From Fomitopsis serialis (Eukaryota > Basidiomycota > Agaricomycetes > Polyporales > Fomitopsidaceae), in the NCBI RefSeq assembly GCF_022376445.1, contig NW_025955522.1, positions 1 to 22,599 of the forward strand: a DNA stretch of 22,599 bases. Direction: 5' to 3'. Each line of letters starts with the position of its first letter. Position 1 is the first letter of the stretch. Below, piece after piece: positions 1-8,078 of this stretch. The notes beneath the pieces were generated by a model. It ran no database searches, was not told the DNA's origin, and saw nothing but the letters and a program-made list of their open reading frames with translations. Both the position numbers and the translations under genes were made by a program.

Positions 1-813
1 TTACTGCCAATGCGCCGATGCTACGAGGTTTGACTTAAAGCAGTTGAAGCTTTGATACCCCAGTTTAATGTAGGCGAATGTCTATGAATCGGTGAGTCAA
101 GGTGATCAGTCCTCTTGGTAGCAAGGATTCCTTGGAAGACGTGATAAGCTCTGGCGCTGCTGAGCTTGGTGACTGTCGAGTTCAGCGTTGAACGATGGAC
201 GTGGCTCTCTGAGGCATTTGAACTGTGGCTTGAGCGCCTATTGTGGCTGCCCACTGCATGCTACACAACTTGTTTGCCAAATACTGTACTTTCCGTCGAC
301 TTGAGCATATGGCCACATCGCCAATACAGTGATACACTGGAATTGCCCAGTACGAAGAGCTCGGCGCGGTCAGACTGCGCCAGCCTTGGGCCCGCCGCTG
401 AGTCTCGCCTCGAATCCGAGTCGACGCCCGAGTCAACCGGGCCGTGAGTATCGGTTTGGCACTGGGTTCTGCGTGACTACACTCGAAGCCGGGCTTGGAC
501 ACTGTTCTCAAGCTTGAGATGCTGAATATACTGGCACTCACGAAGCCCTTCTACAATTCGCCGACGGTTGAGAACGATCACACTGCAGGTTTGGCATGAG
601 TGGCATTCGCAATCGATGCAACACATCATGGCGTCGAGAGTCGACAAGCTGACTATATGCGTGACATAGACAACGTCTTCATGGAGTCTACTCGAAAACG
701 ACGATCAACATAAAGTGATTCAGAGCTACACGGTGTTGGGTGTGAGCAATAGAACATAGATGGGGCTGATTGCGAGCACATACCACCAGTGTTATTCTAC
801 TGTCCTCCGTGGG
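1..813. other. No supported gene (left-end spacer)
   Basis: Several open frames of 60-120 codons exist on both strands, but none shows a family motif, a plausible exon pair or the G/C-ending codon bias of neighbouring genes. The stretch lies downstream of the minus-strand F-box gene, so it probably holds that gene's 3' untranslated region and a spacer towards a gene outside the window. Confidence 0.5.
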
Positions 814-2094
814 TCAAACATCGAACATAGGGACGCTCCACAGGCCTTTGATGATCCTTCGTTGTTCAAGCCCCTCATTCAGCAATGCCCCACCGCAGAG
901 GTCGAGATGTGACGCAAAACGCACACGGGTCGGATATGTGCGAAGGTCAGGGAAGCGTCGCAGAAGATGGCCCGCCACATATCGCCGTGCTTGATGCGCC
1001 GCATCCGAGGAGTAGCTGTTCGCCTGGCAGAAGGTGACCACGACGCTCGGCAAGACATCCAGTATGCGGGAGACCTCCCGGCCGAGAAGCTCCCCGGGTT
1101 CTTTACATGGCCTACTCGGATCGGGGGCAAGTTTAGCCAAAATATTGAAGGAGGCGGGAGTGCTGGTAATGTAGAGATGCAGGTCGATCAGAGAGTCATG
1201 CCGAGCGTTGAGCTGCGAGATAGTGGGGGCCAGACAGTCACCCCATCCGCTGCAGTAAGGGTCCAAGCATCCAGTGATCTCCAGCCTCTTTAAGTTTTGG
1301 TTCTGAGAGAAGTCGAGCATGTCTGGCAGGATGTTCGAAAGAACAGCCGGTGGTATGCGCAATTCAACAAGCTCCAGAGAGGCGCCTGCCGAGCGCAGAA
1401 TGGCCGGAAGGGACATTACGAGGTGGTCGGCTTTGACGGTGAGTTTTCGTAGATGGGGCAGTGAAATGGGCGACGTCTGTGGTAGCGATTCTGCCTGAAA
1501 GACTCTGAGACCCCAGAGATCGGGGCCATCACCTACAGATAGACTTGTGAGACGGGGGAAGCACATCAAGAGTCGTTCAAGCGTTGTCGCCGACATGAAG
1601 TGATAGAGAGTGTGCACGTCAATATTCGTGATGCTCGGAAACCGCAGCTCTTGAGGGATAGACTGGACAGGATCCTGTTCCTCGTGTTCCGAGAAATACA
1701 AGTCTAGCTTTCGCAAGTTTGCGAAGGCCGACAGAGAAGAAACCTCTCTGATCTCGACAAAGACGGATAATTCGCGGACCATTCCAGCAACATTCGGGTG
1801 CCTGTGGAGGAGAAGTCGCACGTGAGAAGCACCAATAAGGCTCAGCTGGCACCACAGAAGCTTGCGAGCGGTCCGCAGCCATGCCCGACATGCCAGAGCA
1901 CAGGCCTTTAACGTGCCGCGGTCGTTATGAAGGTCATCGATGATGTGGTCCCACACTTCTTGAGGAAGTAGCGAGAGGCCGCCATTAACTGAAACAGGAC
2001 AGACAAATAAGCTTCACATAGAATTGGCAACCCTGAAATGTATGGATCACTGGTACCTACCGTGAGGGTCCAGGGACGTCGTGCGATGTGCCAT
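814..2094 (-). CDS. F-box domain protein, 402 aa, two exons
   Basis: Probable substrate-recognition subunit of an SCF (Skp1-Cullin-F-box) ubiquitin ligase; the substrate is unknown. Exon 1 (2094-2061) encodes MAHRTTSLDPH. A 72-base intron (2060-1989, GTAGGT...TTTCAG) leads into exon 2 (1988-814), whose first residues include LPQEVWDHIIDDL, the typical opening of basidiomycete F-box domains. It is followed by a Cys/Ala/Trp-rich helix (ACALACRAWL) also typical of the fold. The rest is leucine-rich with irregular repeats such as LRKLDLYF, LTSLSVGD and LRKLTVKA, as in LRR-like F-box tails. The two exons join in frame and total 1209 bases. The start was chosen because splicing this short ATG exon restores the residues before the F-box. 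It shares a 306-base divergent promoter with the SYLF gene. Family assignment is firm; a specific function cannot be given. Confidence 0.85.
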
Positions 2095-2400
2095 TCGGAT
2101 CCGGAACATGAAGCATGAGTAGCTTCCTGGATGTACTGTCAACCAATTCCATGCAACTGCTAAACAACGAGCTCGGGATAGTTTGAGATAGAGGAGGTAG
2201 CGTACCTTGGTGAGCCCACCGCAACTGCAGGTCGAGTCGACGTCGGAGCAGAGGCCAACTTTGGACGTCAGTGGGTACGGTAGAACGCCTAGTATCACGT
2301 GGAAGCGCTCGCGTACAGACGAGTGCACGGCCTCAGGTGAAGTCATCAACATACCCTCACATACCCCGCCCTCTATTCTCACCCAACCATCTCCTAAAAC
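2095..2400. promoter_or_regulatory. Divergent intergenic promoter region
   Basis: This 306-base gap separates the start codons of the F-box gene (minus) and the SYLF gene (plus), so it should carry both promoters and 5' untranslated regions. The last 50 bases before 2401 are strongly C/T-rich on the plus strand, as is common just upstream of fungal start codons. I see no clear TATA box. Confidence 0.5.
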
Positions 2401-3402
2401 ATGTTCGACAGAATCAAGCAGGGCGCACAGAAGGCGGGCAGACAAGCCACTCTACTCGCACAGCAGGGCTCTAGCAAGATCGCTAGCGAGTCCGCGCAGT
2501 TCGTGCACGGCTTCAGTCTCCCCGGAGAGGCAGACAAGGCAGCCAAGACCCTTGCTAGTTTCCTTGGTGCGTAGAGTACATGCTAATGCGTATCGGACAT
2601 TACTCATGTCCGTGAAGCTAACCCAGAACATCCCGAGTCCGCACTCAACTCTATCCCCAAGGCCGTACTGCAGCGTGCGCGAGGTGAGTAGACCTGTTCC
2701 TCCCATCGGCACCATATCCCATACGACTTCACCCCGCAGGTCTGGCCGTATTCTCCGTCATCAAGGCAGGCTTCGTGTTCTCCGGCAAGGCTGGCTCTGG
2801 CCTCGTAATTGCGCGCCTCCCCGATGGCTCCTGGTCAGCGCCCTCCTGCATCGCCACCGGAGGCGTTGGTTGGGGCCTCCAGATCGGTGCCGACCTGACC
2901 GAGTTCGTCATCGTGCTGAACAGCGAGGACGCCGTCCGCGCGTTCTCGATCGGCGGCAACGTCACGATCGGGGGCAATGTCAGTGCCTCTGCGGGACCCA
3001 TAGGCACCGGCGCGTCCGTCCAGGCAACGCTCGCGCACCCGGCCCCGATGTTCTCGTACTCCAAGTCCAAGGGTGCGTCGTCCTTCTGAGCATGTGTGAA
3101 TAATCAGGCTGAACAAGAGTGTGCGCTCAGGATTGTTTGCTGGCCTATCGCTGGAAGGCACTGCATTGATCGAGCGCAAGGATGCGAACCGCGAGTTCTA
3201 CGGTTCGCCAGTCTCCGCGTCCGACATCTTGAGCGGGCGTGTGCCTCCGCCTGAGGTCGCATCAAAGCTGTACGAAGTCATTGAAGCGGCTGAGGGTGTC
3301 GACGAGAGCGGCCTTCCCGAGAACGCGTACGTCCCCACCGCAACAGGTGACCACATGAACGTCCGGGAAGGCGGAACTGTCTTCGATGCTGAAGGGCATT
3401 AA
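2401..3402 (+). CDS. SYLF-domain (Ysc84/SH3YL1-type) lipid-binding protein, 275 aa
   Basis: SYLF proteins bind phosphoinositide membranes and, in yeast Ysc84/Lsb3, actin and Las17 at endocytic patches. Four exons: 2401-2566, 2627-2683, 2740-3072 and 3131-3402, with introns of 60, 56 and 58 bases. All junctions keep frame, giving 828 coding bases. The N-terminus MFDRIKQGAQKAGRQATLL is a basic amphipathic helix. From about residue 75 the SYLF core reads GLAVFSVIKAGFVFSGKAGS, then LPDGSWSAPSCIATGG, QIGADLTEFVIVLNS, and KGLFAGLSLEGTALIERKDA followed by REFYGSP. The protein ends about 35 residues after the SYLF core, so the C-terminal SH3 domain of yeast Ysc84 is absent; such SH3-less forms are common in filamentous fungi. 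No frame break is visible. It converges with the phosphodiesterase gene (282-base gap). The family call is very secure; the endocytic role is inferred by homology. Confidence 0.93.
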
Positions 3403-3684
3403 GCACACGGCCGATGTTGATGGAAAGGTTATGTACTGATACGACGTTCATCATGCGTTGGTTACTTTGTTTTACGATGTCCGAGTTCACTGTGCTGTAT
3501 TGTAGGTGGCGCCTCGATGCTTAATGTTACGGTTTCTTCCTTCCACATCTTTCAATATCCTCCATAGCCAAAGAATCCATTACGCGAATACCAGGATGTA
3601 TATCTACGACATGTAACGACAAGCCATCTAGATGAATGTCCGTGCTACAACATACCCAACTGAGTGAGCATAATATATGGGCCT

Positions 3685-5889
3685 CTAGAGGAACTGGTCC
3701 CAGAACCCCGTCGTCCCGTTGTTGGGCGCCGCAAAGCTCTCGATCCCGAGCAGCTTGATCATGAGGTTGTAGATGTTGACGTTCTCGAACTCGTCCATGA
3801 CGTAGGTGTCGTCGGCCGTCGAGTGCCAGCCCTTGTTCGGCCGCGAGAGGAAGCGCGGCAGGACGCGAGCTTGCTGGCGGTCGTGTTCGACCGCCTTCAC
3901 CACTGCGGAAAAGGGCCCGTGCGCAACGAACATGGCGTGCATCGAAACCTCGTCGTTGTCATATCCGTGGTTCTAATCCAAAATTAGCAGGCAGTTCATT
4001 ACCGTGCATCAGGTTTGTGATGACGCACCCCTTTGCTCATACCCGAGCCGTTCTCGACGTGGTTCGTAAGCGCGTAACCCATCTCCGGGACGATGTAGAT
4101 CGGCGCGATGCGGTAGTTGTTCGCGAAGTGCCACCGCTCTGGCATGGTATCGTGCGTGTACACGTGGAACTTGCCGCCGCTCGCTTCCGATGCGTTGAGG
4201 AGGATGCGGAGGTACTTGTCGGTGTCTGTCTCGGGCTTGAAGCGCAGACCCATGGATGGCCAGCCTGTATGCAACGTAAGATCAGACCAAATCATGCTCC
4301 AGTAACGGAAGCTCTTACCGTCCTCGTGATCTATCAGTTCAAAGCCGTCGCCTAAGATGTCGTCGACGTAGAGCCACTCCGGATTGCTCGTGTCAGTCAT
4401 GCCGTGGTCGCTCACAAAGACGACGTCAAAGATATCTGTAAGGTTGCGGGCCTCGAGAGCATCATGCAGGTCTCGCGCGAAAACATCTACCTCATGAAGC
4501 ACTTTCTTTGGCAATCGTCAGCGCGCAGAAGGCGGTACGTCGTTGACGATAGATGACTGACATTGACGAGCTCAGACGCAGGCCCGGCAAGGTGGCCGGC
4601 TTGGTCAAGAGAAGGTTCATACGCTGGAAGCACAATTGTCAGCGGATTCCTTGACAGGTTTGCAAGACGTACCCGTGATGAGCTGTGGTCGGTCCTTCAG
4701 CGGCATATCTATCCAAGCAGTGATCTGGTCAAGCTTCTCCTTCAAAGGAACCTTATCCTGAATGTTTGAATTAGTGATGCAGTCAGATAGTATAGTGGTT
4801 ACGATATACCTACCTTCCAAGGCACGAAGTAATTAGGAGAGAAGCCTGACATTGTCGTAGGCGGTCCAGGCCTAGAGCAGAAGGTGAGCAGACGTTGACC
4901 ATTCGATCTCGTTGACGGACCACATCAGATTACCGGTGACAATCCCTGCTCGCTGTGCGGTCTCCCACATCTGAAATTGCATGGAACCGTAAGTGGACTA
5001 CATCTTGGCAGTAGTCGTAAGACGCACCGGCTCTCCTAGCCACCAATTAGATGCCCGTGATGCCGCCGCACTGTTATAATGGAATTCCTGACCAGTCGCG
5101 GGGTCCCAGAAGTTCTAGGGAGTATGGGACGTAAGATTGACTAGGCAGTAGCGCTTGATGGACCTACGTTGGCGACAATGCCATGCGACTCCACGTACAA
5201 TCCTGTCCTGCGGAAGGTTAATGGAACATTCTACGTGTTCGAACAAACCTACATTAATGCCCAATGATTCCTGGTAGTGAACCGACATGACTTTCTTCCC
5301 TCTGGCAGAGGATACGGTGTTACTCACGGGAATGTAAGAGTCTAGTACCGCGACTGTGATTAATGACATTGCTTATACTGCGAGTTGATAACGGCGTACA
5401 GGAAATACGGGCTTCATCGACTTCGCCCGCAATCCCTTCTTGCTAATGGCTAGCAGGTGTGGTGTCAAGCCCCGGTCGAGGTAATCCGCCCTGTTGTTTC
5501 GTAAGCATGGCACAGGGACAGCACTTCACCCCGAGTACATGCCTCAGTCCGTCAATAGATACAATGAGTGCGCTCTTCTTGAAGTAGTGCGTGCCATTGC
5601 TCCGGAGAAGTGTGTGGTCGAAGTCCGGCTTAGGCTTTGGGCGAGGTCTGAACGCGTGTAGCAGAGGCCTCCCGAAGAGCGCTCCCAGGAGAATAACGAT
5701 AAGTCCAATGCCAATGCCTACGATGAGCTTGCGGGACGACGTAGGTCGAGTATACACAACATCGCCATCTTCGTACGTCCTCTCATCGTTGGCGAGAAGG
5801 CCTGTGCGTTCCTCGTCGGCACTGGTGCCCAGCTCTTGCTGCAGCGAGCGACGGGGAGACACAACCTCCGCGGTCCCTTTCTTCGACAT
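3685..5889 (-). CDS. Type II membrane nucleotide pyrophosphatase/phosphodiesterase (NPP family), 520 aa
   Basis: Predicted zinc ectoenzyme of the alkaline-phosphatase superfamily that hydrolyses nucleotide or phosphodiester bonds. Thirteen exons: 5889-5543, 5490-5400, 5341-5328, 5270-5253, 5207-5168, 5114-5028, 4970-4921, 4871-4814, 4757-4673, 4623-4562, 4505-4319, 4264-4029 and 3972-3685, summing to 1563 bases in frame. Order: cytosolic acidic tail (1-53), one membrane helix (about 55-73, LIVGIGIGLIVILLGALFG), a proline/lysine linker, then the catalytic domain. Metal and catalytic motifs present: VSIDGLR (Asp113), PTLTFPNHW (nucleophile Thr in this block, about 147-154), LDQAGH (Asp270, His274), SDHGM (Asp317, His318) and NHGYDN (His427). 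TGLYVESHGIVAN is the usual NPP signature. The first intron has a GC donor, and exons 3 and 4 are only 14 and 18 bases. The start is the ATG before SKKGTAEVV, because upstream codons in that frame have no NPP-like content. Relatives include yeast Npp1/Npp2. All residues needed for catalysis appear intact. Confidence 0.93.
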
Positions 5890-6262
5890 ACCAGTTTGCG
5901 TGCAACTGACCAAAGAAGCGCGGAGAACGTCGTCAGTGGTTCGCACAGAAAGCGAGTACTGCAGTGCTGTACACACGAGGTGTGAGGGGGGTCCTGGACG
6001 CCGTGGGCGGTCAAGCCACCTAACGCTTGTCGGCTCTTATGGTCTGCAACGGAGACTACAAGCCACCGTAGCTCGCTGAATCTGGCAGCGACTGTGCGGT
6101 ATCGTGGCTTACCTAAGCAAACCAGTGATCCTGTTTCACACAGATCTCTCCCAGATTCTCGGGTCCGGGCAGTTGTCTCTACGGTGCCGCTCAACCGTTC
6201 GCCGTATCTCATTCAGAACATGGCGCAAAAAGGAGCAGAGAACGTGCCCAATGTAACTCAGT
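5890..6262. other. Spacer between phosphodiesterase start and tRNA-Lys
   Basis: This 373-base gap must contain the promoter and 5' leader of the minus-strand phosphodiesterase and the 3' flank of the tRNA. Short open frames run through it on both strands but carry no recognisable motif. The only site I can point to is the T-run listed as a Pol III terminator. Confidence 0.5.
6227..6231 (-). terminator. Probable RNA polymerase III terminator
   Basis: A run of five T residues on the minus strand lies about 32 bases beyond the 3' end of tRNA-Lys. Runs of four or more T terminate Pol III. It is the first such run I see downstream of the tRNA. Confidence 0.5.
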
Positions 6263-6377
6263 AGCCCACCGCGAGGGTCGAACTCGCAGCCTTCAGATCG
6301 CACCGCCTAAGGAAGCTGAGGAAACTATCCGTATGGGGATAAGAGTCTGACGCTCTATCCGATTGAGCTAGGCGGGC
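6263..6377 (-). tRNA. tRNA-Lys (CTT) with a 41-base intron
   Basis: Read on the minus strand, the acceptor arm GCCCGCC pairs with GGTGGGC (one G-T pair). The D stem GCTC pairs with GAGC, the anticodon stem TCAGA pairs with TCTGA, and the T stem GCGAG pairs with CTCGC around the loop TTCGACC. The anticodon loop is C-T-CTT-A-A, giving anticodon CTT for lysine (AAG codons). The intron (6339-6299) lies one base 3' of the anticodon, the canonical nuclear tRNA intron position. Internal promoter boxes are visible: A box TAGCTCAATCGG and B box AGTTCGACCC. No CCA is encoded, as expected for a eukaryotic tRNA gene. Confidence 0.93.
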
Positions 6378-6661
6378 CATGCACGTGCTCCCGCCTTGCC
6401 CGATATGGCCTTTGGCCGCCTTCTCGCGCTATCCCGGATCCGTACGCGTCTCAATCTTGGGTTTGTCCACGCCGCTGGGGGCGCGTCCTCCTGCCTGCCT
6501 TCTCCGTTCCATTCGACTTCCATACAACTGCTGTTATTTTAGCAGTGCTTCATCACGTTACGACTGTGCCATCATAGTCACCGTTCCAGGAGGTGAGCGA
6601 CACCCGACTATAGATTCATTGGACAAAATGTGGTGAGTTACTCGTCCGCGAACCTTACACA

Positions 6662-7344
6662 TTACACCTCCGCAATCGTCGTACCTTTTTCTCGCAGAAT
6701 CATCTTTATTTCTGCTCCATATCCGCGGGCGAAACCCTGACAAGCTTGGAAATATACGTAAGTTCCTCCGGGGCGTCTACCCGCGTTGATTCGGTCATTC
6801 ATGGTGAGTACAAAGTGTCCACCCCAACAATATCCGACGTAGCCTATCTTGGCATCTGACTGCGTCTCGCGCACAAGTGCTTGGAGTGTCCCCCGGTCCT
6901 CGTCTAACTTACTATGAGCTCTTGCTATGCCACAAGAGGAACAGAGCGAAGACGAAAACCGAGACCGGTTTGGAACTGGAGTGACAAAAATTCGTTACAA
7001 GGGCCGATCTACGAGTATCGGTGGACAATGATTACTTAGTACATTGGATTCCCTTAATCGTTATGCAATCTGTGAGTTGCAGCCTTTCTCTTCAAGTCCG
7101 CATGTTATGAGGCTAAACACTACCGAAGATTTCGCCGCGTACTTGTTGACGACGATGAGTCGCGATTCGTCGTACTTCCACCCCAAGATGCCGATCCCGT
7201 AAAGGATGATACGGCCCGACGTTCTGTCGCCAGTTGCGCTAATACGATCACTGTCAGGCTGGTATGCGTGATCTCTTCCAAGGCCGGAATACCCGGCGGG
7301 TGGGAGTACTCCGATACGCAGTCTGCGCAGTTCATCGTAGCCAT
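6662..7344 (-). pseudogene. Degraded dienelactone hydrolase family gene
   Basis: Dienelactone hydrolases are alpha/beta-hydrolases with a Cys-Asp-His triad that open lactone rings. The start at 7344 reads MATMNCADCVSEYSHPPG, like the Cys-x-x-Cys N-terminus of fungal members. The frame then shifts by one base near 7240 and resumes as SGRIILYGIGILGWKYDESR (about 7225-7150), matching the usual GRIIL..DVFGW segment but without its Asp. The next conserved part, 6912-6790, contains the nucleophile elbow IGYVGYCWGGHFVL with Cys. A short tail follows: VYFQACQGFARGYG, where the family has a ...HGFA... motif, so the catalytic His is replaced by Gln. The central 80 or so residues, including the region around the catalytic Asp, are not found between 7130 and 6920, which is A/T-richer and stop-filled. 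The combination of frameshift, lost middle and altered triad indicates a remnant rather than only sequence error. Confidence 0.72.
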
Positions 7345-8078
7345 GAACCGATGTCAGGGGAAGGACTATCCCACCTCCGGAGGGTCAAGGGCGTGTGATG
7401 AAACACGTCAATCTGTCCTTATATGACTGGGCTCGGTCGCTCCATCAGTGGATTCAGCCTGCTTCTTTATTGCCTGATCAGTATCCTCTGCGCGAGTAGC
7501 AAGGGGACGCACAATAAATTCTCTTCATGCTTGCCATATGCATGTGGAGAATCTTGGTATGAGACTACTGAAGCCTTGACGTACCAGTACCGAGGGGATA
7601 CTGATAAAGGAGCGGGGAAGGTGAGCTTCGAAAATCTTGAGTGTCATCAACGCATGATTTTCAGGCAATAAGTACATGTACTCACTGCTCGCACCAAGAT
7701 CATAATATTAGGCAGTTGGTAGGCAGTGTTGCAATTCACGGTGCGTGACATCGCCCGTGCTGCGTATGGCTTCGCGAACGATCATTTGATCAACTCAAAA
7801 GCGTTTTCATGGACCCACGACATGGCGAGCGCCTCCGGCCTGTACTTGTCGCTCACTCACCGGTGCGTAAATCAACTGGCTCGTCTCCTGATCAAATAGT
7901 GTGACTGTATTGTACACAGACTATACTCGCCCGTGCCATGTGCCTCTGTCGGCATCGTCAGAGCGATTGCACTGTGTCTGTCATTAGATCATACTAAGCG
8001 AGCAGCACACGGGAACGTTGTATATATACACTGTGAGTTGCGACTTTCCCCCGTCGTCCGAGTTGAAATCCCACTAAG
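7345..8078. other. Divergent spacer between hydrolase remnant and P450
   Basis: This 734-base region separates the minus-strand hydrolase remnant from the plus-strand P450. An 82-codon open frame at 7423-7671 begins with a hydrophobic stretch (LLLYCLISILCASS) but has no relatives I recognise and no supporting splice partners, so I do not call it. The right end holds the P450 TATA box. Confidence 0.45.
8021..8028 (+). promoter_or_regulatory. TATA box of the P450 gene
   Basis: TATATATA lies about 50 bases upstream of the P450 start codon at 8079. It is the clearest core-promoter element in the window, and its position fits a short 5' leader. Confidence 0.55.

Noticed and set aside
182..541. 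119-codon minus-strand open frame near the left edge
   Set aside because: No family motif, no coherent exon partner, and equally long frames overlap it on the other strand.
2207..3103. 298-codon plus-strand open frame over the SYLF gene
   Set aside because: It reads through SYLF introns in a shifted frame; the product is Arg/Ser/Pro-rich shadow sequence, while the spliced SYLF frame is clearly the real one.
3664..4355. Plus-strand open frames of 107 and 112 codons opposite the phosphodiesterase
   Set aside because: They are antisense shadows of exons 11-13, which carry the metal-binding motifs.
5230..5370. Possible degenerate active site (a reading ending HYQESLGIN) suggesting a phosphodiesterase pseudogene
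   Set aside because: That frame runs through an intron. Splicing in the 14- and 18-base exons gives intact PTLTFPNHW and TGLYVESHG motifs instead.
7423..7671. 82-codon open frame with a hydrophobic N-terminus, possible small secreted protein
   Set aside because: After the hydrophobic stretch there is no convincing cleavage context, cysteine pattern or homologue I know; it lies in a divergent promoter spacer.
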